A stretch of 7,401 nucleotides of DNA from CAYNTC01 sp964432925 (GTDB lineage: Bacteria; Planctomycetota; Phycisphaerae; Sedimentisphaerales; Anaerobacaceae): positions 1 through 7,401 of the forward strand of contig CAYSPM010000138.1 of assembly GCA_964432925.1 (NCBI GenBank), read 5' to 3'. The notes beneath the pieces are model-generated. The model was not told where the DNA came from, searched no databases, and saw nothing but the letters and a program-made list of their open reading frames with translations. Numbering within the stretch: position 1 is the first letter of the stretch; the number at the start of each line of letters is the position of its first letter. A program made the translations under genes and the position numbers. Below, one piece after another: positions 1 to 5,642 of the stretch.

Positions 1-774
1 TTCAAAAGGGTATACATAGATGCATTTGCAGGAACAGGATACCGCCAGAAGCGAAAACATCAATACAAGATTCGAGGGTTCTTCGAAGAGTTGGAGCAAG
101 ATGAATCTAGGCAGTTTCTTAAGGGATCGGCAAAATTGGCCCTTGAAGCGAGTCCATCATTCCATAGATATATTTTCATTGAAAGCGATACAAACAAAAT
201 TAATGAGCTGAAAAAATTGCGAAAGGAACATCCTGAAAAAGCAAAGCAAATTGAAATAGTACGAAGCGATGCCAACGAATTTATTCAAAATTATTGTAAT
301 AATGAGGATTGGGCAAATACTCGGGCAGTTCTATTTCTAGATCCATTTGCTACAGAGGTCGAATGGGTAACAGTTGAAGCAGTCGCAAAAACCAGATGTA
401 TCGACGTCTGGATACTTTTTCCACTTATGGCGGTCAATCGGCTATTAGCAAAAGACCCACAAAAAATTTCATATGATTGTTTGAATAGAATTTTCGGAAC
501 ACAAGATTGGTTTGAGAATTTTTATAAAACTCGAACTTTAGATGACATTTTCGGTAAGCCTGTGGAAACTGTTCGTAAAGCATGCGATTTTAAGAGAATC
601 GGGGAGTTCTATAAAAAAAGACTAGAAACTATATTTTCTGGAGTGGCAGAAAAACCTAAGATATTTTACAATAGTCGCGGAAGTGCTTTATTCCATTTTT
701 TCTTTGCCGCCGGAAACCCCAACGGGGCACCAATTGCTATTAGAATTGCAGAACACTTAATGAAGAAGATCTAA
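1..774 (+). CDS. tcmP: Three-Cys-motif partner protein TcmP (5' partial)
   Basis: The reading frame is open to the first base of the window, so the gene starts upstream; 257 residues are visible and probably only a few tens are missing. Seen: YIDAFAGTG near the visible N-terminus, which resembles a Rossmann-fold nucleotide/SAM-binding loop; then FIESD, DANEFI and LFLDPFATEVEW, spaced like motifs of class I methyltransferases; then an IDVWILFPL stretch. This order matches the TcmP family as I know it. TcmP genes regularly neighbour DUF5131/Gp37-Gp68 genes, and one follows here immediately (stop TAA at 772-774, next ATG at 775). The biochemical role of the family is not established; a methyltransferase-like fold is an inference from the motifs. 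Codon choice is AT-rich (one sampled 60-base line is about 32% GC, against about two thirds in a tyrS line), which suggests acquisition. The TTG at 91 is not a credible start because the glycine loop lies upstream of it. Confidence 0.88.
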   Translation, partial: FKRVYIDAFAGTGYRQKRKHQYKIRGFFEELEQDESRQFLKGSAKLALEASPSFHRYIFIESDTNKINELKKLRKEHPEKAKQIEIVRSDANEFIQNYCNNEDWANTRAVLFLDPFATEVEWVTVEAVAKTRCIDVWILFPLMAVNRLLAKDPQKISYDCLNRIFGTQDWFENFYKTRTLDDIFGKPVETVRKACDFKRIGEFYKKRLETIFSGVAEKPKIFYNSRGSALFHFFFAAGNPNGAPIAIRIAEHLMKKI

Positions 775-1527
775 ATGGGAACCGACTCAAAAATAGAATG
801 GACGGAGTCAACTTGGAATCCTGTCACGGGTTGTAACAAGATTAGTGCAGGCTGTGCGAACTGTTACGCTGAACGAATGGCTAAACGGCTCCAAGCAATG
901 GGCCATGTTCGTTATAAAAATGGCTTCAAGCTAACATTACATCCAGAAGTTCTTGAAGAACCTTACAATTGGAAAAAACCGCGAATTGTATTCGTCAATT
1001 CTATGAGCGACCTATTTCATGAAGAAATACCGCTTGAGTTTATAAAAAATGTTTTTACGGTGATGAATGAGAATATGCAGCATACTTTTCAAGTGCTGAC
1101 AAAAAGATCTGACCGTCTTCGAGAACTTGCGCCATTGTTGGACTGGTCTGAGAATATATGGATCGGCGTTACGATCGAAAACAATAGTTATGTGAGCCGG
1201 GCTGACGATCTTAGAGCAGTTAACCCGCCGCGGCGGGTTAATGCAGTTGTAAGATTCTTATCATTGGAACCCCTGCTTGGGCCAGTGCCTAACCTGGATT
1301 TAACTGGTATAGACTGGGTAATTGTGGGCGGTGAATCCGGACCTGGTGCAAGACTGATGGAAAAGATGTGGGTCCTCAGCGTCAAGGAAAAGTGCCAACT
1401 ACACAACACGCCCTTCTTCTTCAAACAATGGGGTGGCGTAAACAAAAAAAAGACAGGTCGGATTCTGCAAGGCAAAACCTGGGATAATTACCCCAAGATA
1501 GCCACCGAGAAACTCCTTGTTACATAG
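775..1527 (+). CDS. Gp37/Gp68-family (DUF5131) three-Cys-motif protein
   Basis: This 250-residue protein is a full-length member of the phage Gp37/Gp68 (DUF5131) family. Seen: IEWTESTWNPVTGC at residues 7-20, then three cysteines C20, C27 and C30 (C-x6-C-x2-C) followed by YAER; FVNSMSDLFHEEIP; FQVLTKRSDRL; WIGVTIEN; RFLSLEPLLGP; WVIVGGESGPGARLM; and FFFKQWGG with a GR-L-G-WD-P tail, all in family order. The cysteine cluster recalls a radical-SAM-like or iron-sulfur/zinc site, but it is not the canonical CX3CX2C, and no activity is proven for the family. It starts on the ATG touching the TcmP stop codon, so translation is very likely coupled and the two products probably act together. Oddity: between LRAV and VRFLSLEPL, where relatives have only a few residues, lies NPPRRVNA, encoded by a perfect palindrome (see 1220-1241). 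The frame stays open. Confidence 0.92.
   Translation: MGTDSKIEWTESTWNPVTGCNKISAGCANCYAERMAKRLQAMGHVRYKNGFKLTLHPEVLEEPYNWKKPRIVFVNSMSDLFHEEIPLEFIKNVFTVMNENMQHTFQVLTKRSDRLRELAPLLDWSENIWIGVTIENNSYVSRADDLRAVNPPRRVNAVVRFLSLEPLLGPVPNLDLTGIDWVIVGGESGPGARLMEKMWVLSVKEKCQLHNTPFFFKQWGGVNKKKTGRILQGKTWDNYPKIATEKLLVT
1220..1241. repeat. Perfect 22-bp palindrome inside the DUF5131 gene
   Basis: The 11-base half TTAACCCGCCG is followed directly by its exact reverse complement, with no loop. The direct repeat GCAGTT lies on each side at 1216-1221 and 1243-1248, 27 bases apart, so the segment behaves like an in-frame 9-codon insertion with a short target duplication. It is very GC-rich in an otherwise AT-leaning gene. 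It could be a small palindromic mobile repeat or a chance local sequence; copies elsewhere in the genome would decide. Confidence 0.75.
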
Positions 1528-1533
1528 CGCCAG

Positions 1534-2052
1534 ATGCCGTTTACGCCATATCATTTTGGACCGAGCGGATTCTTTGGGCTGCTATTTAGAAAGTGGCTTG
1601 ACATCCCCGTCTTCGTCCTTGCCAACGTAATTGTTGATATCGAAGTCCTGGTCATAAGACTCCTCCAGCTCGGCTATCCAAAACACCGCTACTGCCACAC
1701 GCTGCTAATAGGAACGGCCATCGGAGCACTCTGGGGCATTGCGGCATATCCACTGCGTCATTTCTTCGAACGATTGATGCACATATTCAACCTGCCCTAC
1801 GAAGCAACTATTCGCAAAATGGTGATCTCTGGCGTTTTGGGTGTTTGGCTTCACATCCTTATCGACGGCGCGTATCACTCCGATGTTAAGGTGCTCTGGC
1901 CATTCCGAGCAGCATCCTTCTGGCTGATGGTACATAGGCTCCTTGATAAAGGTCTAATAGAGGATATATGCGTATCCTTTTTTCTCGCAGCCATTCTCCT
2001 CTATGCGATCGTTTTGGCTTCCTCCACAAAGCGAGACACAAACAAGAAATAA
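1534..2052 (+). CDS. Small membrane protein, DUF457/YdjM-like metal-dependent hydrolase
   Basis: A 172-residue integral membrane protein opening with MPFTPYHFGPSGFFGLLF, the typical start of a family usually annotated as membrane-bound metal-dependent hydrolase (DUF457/YdjM-like). Seen: H7; an N31-VIVD35 segment; HRYCHT with H51 and H55; and H107-ILID111 with H115. These His/Asp pairs are set within or beside four hydrophobic segments (about 24-44, 56-74, 96-115 and 142-163) and could bind a metal. The C-terminus is short and basic (TKRDTNKK). The gene begins six bases after the DUF5131 stop without a clear Shine-Dalgarno sequence, so it is probably co-transcribed with the TcmP pair, although its codon use looks closer to the host genes. 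Hydrolase activity is only an annotation tradition for this family; substrate unknown. Confidence 0.72.
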   Translation: MPFTPYHFGPSGFFGLLFRKWLDIPVFVLANVIVDIEVLVIRLLQLGYPKHRYCHTLLIGTAIGALWGIAAYPLRHFFERLMHIFNLPYEATIRKMVISGVLGVWLHILIDGAYHSDVKVLWPFRAASFWLMVHRLLDKGLIEDICVSFFLAAILLYAIVLASSTKRDTNKK

Positions 2053-2097
2053 GTCTATTAGTAACGTCAACAAAGTAATATTTTGCTCAACCTGTTC

Positions 2098-2126
2098 TTG
2101 CTCATACTCTGGACATCTTTTATAAT
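2098..2126 (+). promoter_or_regulatory. Sigma70-like promoter of tyrS
   Basis: A perfect TATAAT lies at 2121-2126, and TTGCTC at 2098-2103 sits 17 bases upstream as a partial -35 (TTG matches). Transcription would start near 2133, giving a leader of about 30 bases before the tyrS ATG, too short for a T-box riboswitch. The heptamer TTGCTCA also occurs at 2083-2089, 15 bases upstream. Confidence 0.65.
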
Positions 2127-2162
2127 CCTAAATTCAAAATAGTGTTTTCTCGAGAATAAACT

Positions 2163-3383
2163 ATGGCCCAAGAAATAGCCGAACAAATAAAGCTGCTAAA
2201 ACGCGGAACTGTCGAAATCTTTACAGAAGCCGAGTTAGCACAGAAGCTAACCGAAGCTGCTAAAACAAATAAACAACTGCGCATAAAACTCGGCCTTGAC
2301 CCCACCAGTCCGGACATACACCTGGGCCATACCGTTGTCTTGCGCAAGATGCGACAGTTCCAGGACCTCGGTCACAAGGCTGTTCTAATAATAGGCGACT
2401 ATACCGCCCGCATCGGCGATCCGACCGGCCAAAGTGCCACCAGGCCGATGTTATCAGCCGAACAAATCGAGCAAAACGCAAAGACCTACTTCGAACAGGC
2501 GGGCAAAATCCTCGATACATCCGAGGACAAACTCGAAATACGCTACAACGGCGAATGGCTCGAAAAGCTTACCCTGATGGAACTGATTCAATTGGCAGCT
2601 AAAAAAACCGTCGCTCAAATGCTTCAACGTGATAGCTTTAAGCTACGCCTGCAGGCTGAGGAGGATGTCTATACACATGAGTTTCTGTATCCACTAATGC
2701 AAGGCTATGATTCGGTAGTTATCGAAAGCGATGTCGAGCTTGGCGGCACAGACCAAACCTTCAATAACCTTGTCGGCAGAGACATCCAGAAGGCATACGG
2801 CCAAAACCCACAAGTAGTAATTACCATGCCCATACTTGTCGGCTTAGACGGCAAAGAAAAAATGAGTAAATCCCTCGGCAACTACATCAGCGTCACCGAT
2901 GAGCCAAAAGACATGTTCGGCAAAATCATGAGCATCTCTGACGACTTGATGGAAAACTACTTTACGCTTTTGACCAATCTGCCAATCGAGAGAATTGCTG
3001 AACTGGTCAACCCCGACAAAACTCATCCTAAAGAAGCCAAAGTCATGCTGGGAAAAACAATTGTCTCACAGTTCTATGACGAGCCCATCGCCGAAGCTGC
3101 TGCTGCCCAGTTCGAAAAAGTCTTTGCTCAGGGCCAATTACCTGATGAGATTCGTGAGGTGGTGATAAGCGAACCGGCAATTTCTGTCAAACAGCTTCTA
3201 CTCACCTGCAAGTTGGTCGAAACCGGCGGAGAGGCTAAACGCATGATCGCTCAATCAGCAGTCACCATCGCCGGCCAGAAAGCAACGGATCCCAACGCCA
3301 AGATCACGCTGACTGATGGAATGGTTATTCAGGTAGGCAAAAGAAAATTTGCAAAATTGAAAATTACCCCTATTCACCGATAG
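2163..3383 (+). CDS. tyrS: Tyrosyl-tRNA synthetase
   Basis: A cytosolic class I aminoacyl-tRNA synthetase that joins tyrosine to tRNA-Tyr using ATP. It has 406 residues, normal for bacterial TyrRS. Seen: catalytic Rossmann domain with the HIGH motif as HLGH at 53-56 after LGLDPTSPDI; IGDYTARIGDPTG at 77-89; YPLMQGYDSV and the ELGGTDQTFN segment at 192-201 that lines the tyrosine/tRNA site; KMSKS at 233-237; and a C-terminal S4 RNA-binding domain from about residue 335 (SVKQLLLTCKL, then AKRMIAQSAVTIAG). The intact KMSKS and the overall pattern point to the TyrZ-like branch rather than the KFGKT-type TyrS of E. coli. The ATG at 2163 is chosen because the GTG at 2142 in the same frame soon hits a stop. 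The Shine-Dalgarno is weak. It stands alone under its own promoter, and no clear terminator hairpin follows it before the converging gene. Confidence 0.97.
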   Translation: MAQEIAEQIKLLKRGTVEIFTEAELAQKLTEAAKTNKQLRIKLGLDPTSPDIHLGHTVVLRKMRQFQDLGHKAVLIIGDYTARIGDPTGQSATRPMLSAEQIEQNAKTYFEQAGKILDTSEDKLEIRYNGEWLEKLTLMELIQLAAKKTVAQMLQRDSFKLRLQAEEDVYTHEFLYPLMQGYDSVVIESDVELGGTDQTFNNLVGRDIQKAYGQNPQVVITMPILVGLDGKEKMSKSLGNYISVTDEPKDMFGKIMSISDDLMENYFTLLTNLPIERIAELVNPDKTHPKEAKVMLGKTIVSQFYDEPIAEAAAAQFEKVFAQGQLPDEIREVVISEPAISVKQLLLTCKLVETGGEAKRMIAQSAVTIAGQKATDPNAKITLTDGMVIQVGKRKFAKLKITPIHR

Positions 3384-3435
3384 GGTGTACTCTGCACATA
3401 AAAACATATACGATTCACGCAAAACGCAATACGAA

Positions 3436-3738
3436 TCAACTCGGAATCCATATCTTCTTAGCTCTCACGATTTCTACCTTAGCTGGCAACATTAAAGGGT
3501 TCGGCGATTTTGTAAAAAAAATAAGTCCTTTGTAGCTTGTCAGATACTGGTAGTTCGTCGAGAAAAATCCGCCTGTGGTATGTACAATTAAGGGATTGTC
3601 AAGCCTTTGCAGGATTGTCATAAAATCGTTTGGCTCAACTCTGACAATCGCCCCGGACGCTTTAATCGCCTCTGCAATCGCCGCCGCTGCTGCCGCACCA
3701 CCTCCTCCCGCAACTGCCGCCGCCGCTCCATTAGTCAT
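3436..3738 (-). CDS. Conserved-looking 100-aa protein of unknown function with Ala/Gly-rich N-terminus
   Basis: I cannot name a function. The product starts MTNG, followed by an Ala/Gly run to about residue 20, then a helix-like IAEAIKASGAIVRVEP and a compact C-terminal part with PLIVHTTGGFF, NYQYLTSYKGL and FFTKSPNPLMLP, ending AKKIWIPS. There is no signal peptide or membrane segment. Evidence that it is real: AAAGGA (read on the minus strand, 3745-3750) lies 6 bases before the ATG, and a TTGACA/TAAGAT promoter is found upstream. The C-terminal half has the balanced, non-shadow composition of a folded domain. It resembles small hypothetical proteins I associate with Planctomycetota, from memory only. 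The opposite-strand ORF with a run of Ala and Pro is its shadow. It converges with tyrS and is divergent from the next gene. Confidence 0.75.
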   Translation of the reverse strand: MTNGAAAAVAGGGGAAAAAAIAEAIKASGAIVRVEPNDFMTILQRLDNPLIVHTTGGFFSTNYQYLTSYKGLIFFTKSPNPLMLPAKVEIVRAKKIWIPS

Positions 3739-3779
3739 AACCTATCCTTTCATCTGCGACCTGCCCATACACGCGGCGA

Positions 3780-3807
3780 ATCTTACAAACACTGCTGCTA
3801 ATGTCAA
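3780..3807 (-). promoter_or_regulatory. Promoter of the 100-aa gene
   Basis: Read on the minus strand, a perfect TTGACA (3802-3807) is followed after 16 bases by TAAGAT (3780-3785, 4 of 6 matches to TATAAT). Transcription would start near 3773, leaving a leader of about 35 bases that contains the AAAGGA ribosome site. Confidence 0.5.
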
Positions 3808-3879
3808 GCATTTATGTCTAAAGTCTTCATTTGGTCCCCAGGTCTTTAAAAAATCCATGCAAACCCCGTTGTCCGCAGG

Positions 3880-3885
3880 TATAAT
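3880..3885 (+). promoter_or_regulatory. -10 box of the 193-aa gene, probably giving a leaderless mRNA
   Basis: A perfect TATAAT ends 8 bases before the ATG at 3894, so the expected start of transcription (about 6-8 bases downstream of the box) falls on or just before the start codon. No Shine-Dalgarno is present and no good -35 hexamer is seen at the usual spacing. Confidence 0.5.
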
Positions 3886-3893
3886 ATCGACCT

Positions 3894-4475
3894 ATGAAAC
3901 TGCCGAAATTACAAAAACCTGACAAATATGCCGGCCTGTATATAGTAGACTTTGGCGACCAAGCGGGCGTGGGGTTTACTGCCGAAGAGGTGGCTGAGCT
4001 TTTAGAGAGTGAAAGGTATAAGGACTGCAAGGTCTACAAAATCCATCGAGCCTACCCTGATGGCAGACTCGAATTAAAAGGTGTAACGAGCCAGACATTT
4101 CAGTTGGAAGCGGGAATGTTCTTCTACTCAGAAGACGAAGAAACCGCAAAGAAAGACTTCAAGCAACTTTTTAACCTGGCTGTCAGGATGTCACCGCCCT
4201 GCCGGGCTAAAGTGCACCTTGCCAAGTACAGCGATGACAAATTCGCCGTGGCTCTTATCTACCCGGCTGAGTATGATAACGAAGTAAGCGCCTGGCTGCT
4301 CGAAGGTGATTACAAAACCTCCGGCGCTGCAGAGGGTGGAACCAGCGCCGTACAGAGATACTACGATGCGAATGCAGAGATTCTCGACAGGCACCAGTTG
4401 TTTGGCCAATCCCAATGGCAAAGCCGAACCGGCGAAGAACTACTCGCCTCGCTAAAAGTGGCGGTTCAAAGATGA
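3894..4475 (+). CDS. Hypothetical 193-aa soluble protein
   Basis: Not recognised. The product begins MKLPKLQKPDKYAGLYIVDFG, followed by a VGFTAEEVAELL helix at about 26-38, a YPDGRLELKGV strand pair, and a long middle part (AGMFFYSEDEETAKKDFKQLF) leading to RAKVHLAKYSDDKFAVALIYPAEYDNEVSAWLL. The last third (VQRYYDANAEILDRHQLFGQSQW) looks helical and amphipathic. There is no signal peptide, membrane segment or cysteine motif apart from single cysteines; it is probably cytoplasmic. Codon use matches the housekeeping genes and the reading frame is long with a perfect TATAAT immediately upstream, so it is very likely real. The start is the first ATG after the promoter; translation without a leader is inferred. 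It is divergent from the 100-aa gene and is followed by a heptamer repeat array. Confidence 0.8.
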   Translation: MKLPKLQKPDKYAGLYIVDFGDQAGVGFTAEEVAELLESERYKDCKVYKIHRAYPDGRLELKGVTSQTFQLEAGMFFYSEDEETAKKDFKQLFNLAVRMSPPCRAKVHLAKYSDDKFAVALIYPAEYDNEVSAWLLEGDYKTSGAAEGGTSAVQRYYDANAEILDRHQLFGQSQWQSRTGEELLASLKVAVQR

Positions 4476-4509
4476 TGTTGTTATTAGTTCATTGTTCGTT
4501 GTCTTTAGT

Positions 4510-4568
4510 CTATGAACTATCAACTATGAACTATGAACTATGAACTACGAACTATGAACTATGAACTA
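4510..4568 (+). repeat. Heptanucleotide tandem repeat array (CTATGAA)n
   Basis: Eight head-to-tail 7-base units run from 4510 to 4565, then a partial CTA. Six are exact CTATGAA; unit 2 is CTATCAA and unit 6 is CTACGAA. Just upstream lie degenerate units in the opposite sense (TTCATTG, TTCGTTG in 4489-4502), and TTAGTTCAT (4484-4492) is the exact reverse complement of ATGAACTAA (4561-4569), so the region can fold back on itself. It resembles the short tandemly repeated heptamers (STRR) known from cyanobacteria. It lies immediately before the ATG of a small ORF. Confidence 0.9.
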
Positions 4569-4572
4569 ACAA

Positions 4573-4773
4573 ATGCCTTCACGCACAAAAAAAAATTCGT
4601 TCCTTGGCTGGCTTACCGGTTTACTATTGTCGATACGCGGCAAATCCCCTGCCAAGCCCGGCGATGAGGATTTCAAAAGGCTCGACTTCGGAACAAGCAC
4701 CCAACATCTCGGAATCCGTTTTACAGAGAAAATTCGTGATGTCTTTCGTTTTCGCTGGCTGAAAAAGCATTGA
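4573..4773 (+). CDS. Hypothetical 66-aa basic protein
   Basis: Not recognised with certainty. The product begins MPSRTKKNSFLGWLTGLLLSIRG, a short basic stretch then a weakly hydrophobic segment. It continues with a hydrophilic PAKPGDEDFKRLDFGTSTQ and a basic tail (FTEKIRDVFRFRWLKKH). The LDFGTSTQ-LGIRFTEKIRDVFRFRW part looks like a real conserved motif rather than shadow sequence. The ATG is the first possible start after an in-frame stop (TAA at 4567) at the end of the heptamer array, so the array forms the untranslated leader or spacer. No Shine-Dalgarno is visible. It lies on the same strand as the 193-aa gene, about 100 bases downstream, and may share its transcript. A spurious ORF cannot be excluded. 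Confidence 0.5.
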   Translation: MPSRTKKNSFLGWLTGLLLSIRGKSPAKPGDEDFKRLDFGTSTQHLGIRFTEKIRDVFRFRWLKKH

Positions 4774-5120
4774 ATCTCCACTCACCATCGACAATAGGAT
4801 CCGAATTACGAACAGGATTGCTGTAAAATGGGTTATTACTCAAACTGACCGATTCTTTGTGTCATTCCCGCGCAGGCGGGAATCCATAAAAGTTTTCAGC
4901 AAATTGGATTCCCGTTTTCACGGGAATGACAAAGTGCGATATGTTGTTGTCAAATAGCTAGTTATGTTGGTTTTCAATTAAAATTAGGTCAGTCTGAAAT
5001 TATTAGTCCAACCACATTAGATATAGGCTCCAGCCTCGTGTGTAAAAAGACTATATTGAGATATGTACAATCCGATACTGCTGATACAAATCCAGCCGCA
5101 CCACTGGAAGAAATTCACTT
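4774..5120. other. Gene-free stretch between converging genes
   Basis: The 347 bases between the 66-aa ORF and the lipoprotein gene (minus strand) contain the inverted-repeat element at 4855-4934 and otherwise AT-rich sequence. I see no tRNA, no sizeable ORF, and no hairpin followed by a T-tract. Confidence 0.7.
4855..4934. repeat. dRS3/REP-like inverted-repeat element
   Basis: Two 26-base arms face each other: GTCATTCCCG... at 4861-4886 and its imperfect reverse complement ...CGGGAATGAC at 4905-4930, separated by 18 bases. Outer bases CTTTGT (4855-4860) and ACAAAG (4929-4934) extend the pairing with a small bulge. Each arm also contains a 20-base palindrome ATTCCC-N8-GGGAAT (4865-4884 and 4907-4926 approximately), the pattern of the neisserial dRS3 repeat, and such 'GTCATTCCCGC' repeats are widespread between genes in many bacteria. 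It lies between converging genes, as REP elements often do. Without a T-run it is not a classic terminator, though it could protect or end transcripts. Confidence 0.88.
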
Positions 5121-5639
5121 TTAATGCTTAAGACCGAATTCAGTTGAAATTCGCCTGCCACTGGGGCAGAGGCAAGTCACCTGCAATATGTAACTGTGGT
5201 CGGCTTCGGGCTGGAAATCCAAATTGAACTCATAAGCCCTTAGGAAATCCCGCCAGTAATTATTGTTCTCGGCTATAGCAGCCAGGTCGAAATCTGGCCA
5301 AATAGCCACTCTCCTTCCCTTCGGCTCGGCCGAACGCTGTACACGCTCGTACAACTCAAAACGAAACACGGCTGCTGATTTTATCTGCGAGCCAAACGAG
5401 TCGGACAAGCCGACGTAAACGTCGATCTGTGGACTCTGGTCGGGACTGTCGAGGCCAACGAACTCCGTCAAGGGCAATATCTCTACCTTCGCCGGTGCAT
5501 AATCGACATAAAGAGCAATATCAAAGCCTTGTCCAGTTTCAGACGTTTGCTGGCTCGCTCCAGGTTGCGGTCCACAGCCAGCCTGAAAAATTACAAATAC
5601 GAGTAGCAATGTCTTTAGAAATAAAATGATCGCTTTCAT
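5121..5639 (-). CDS. Predicted lipoprotein of unknown function
   Basis: A 172-residue product with an N-terminal MKAIILFLKTLLLVFVIFQAGC signal; cleavage before C22 (lipobox QAGC, with Q in place of the usual L at -3) would leave a lipid-anchored protein outside the inner membrane. The linker PQPGASQQTSETGQG is low-complexity. The mature domain has FDIALYVDYAPAKVEILPLTEFVGL, PQIDVYVGLSDSFGSQIKSAAVFRFELYE and SYILQVTCLCPSGRRISTEF, a strand-rich pattern suggesting a small beta-sandwich. I do not recognise a named family. The ATG lies 3 bases after the ribBA stop and a GAGG within the ribBA end can serve as ribosome site, so it is probably the last gene of the pgsA-ribBA operon with coupled translation. 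No terminator hairpin is obvious downstream. Confidence 0.8.
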   Translation of the reverse strand: MKAIILFLKTLLLVFVIFQAGCGPQPGASQQTSETGQGFDIALYVDYAPAKVEILPLTEFVGLDSPDQSPQIDVYVGLSDSFGSQIKSAAVFRFELYERVQRSAEPKGRRVAIWPDFDLAAIAENNNYWRDFLRAYEFNLDFQPEADHSYILQVTCLCPSGRRISTEFGLKH

Positions 5640-5642
5640 GGG

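Noticed and set aside
91..93. TTG as start of the TcmP gene
   Set aside because: The frame is open to base 1 and the conserved YIDAFAGTG segment lies upstream, so the gene is truncated by the window instead.
2053..2162. T-box riboswitch ahead of tyrS
   Set aside because: The predicted leader is only about 30 bases and shows no T-box sequence or terminator hairpin.
3575..3922. 115-aa plus-strand ORF with alanine and proline runs
   Set aside because: It is the antisense image of the Ala/Gly-rich 100-aa gene and crosses both promoters; no ribosome site.
4484..4569. CRISPR array
   Set aside because: The units are 7 bases long and head to tail with no unique spacers, so it is a simple tandem repeat.
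4855..4934. Intrinsic terminator
   Set aside because: The fold-back has no T-tract on either side, and matching arms with internal palindromes fit a dispersed repeat better.
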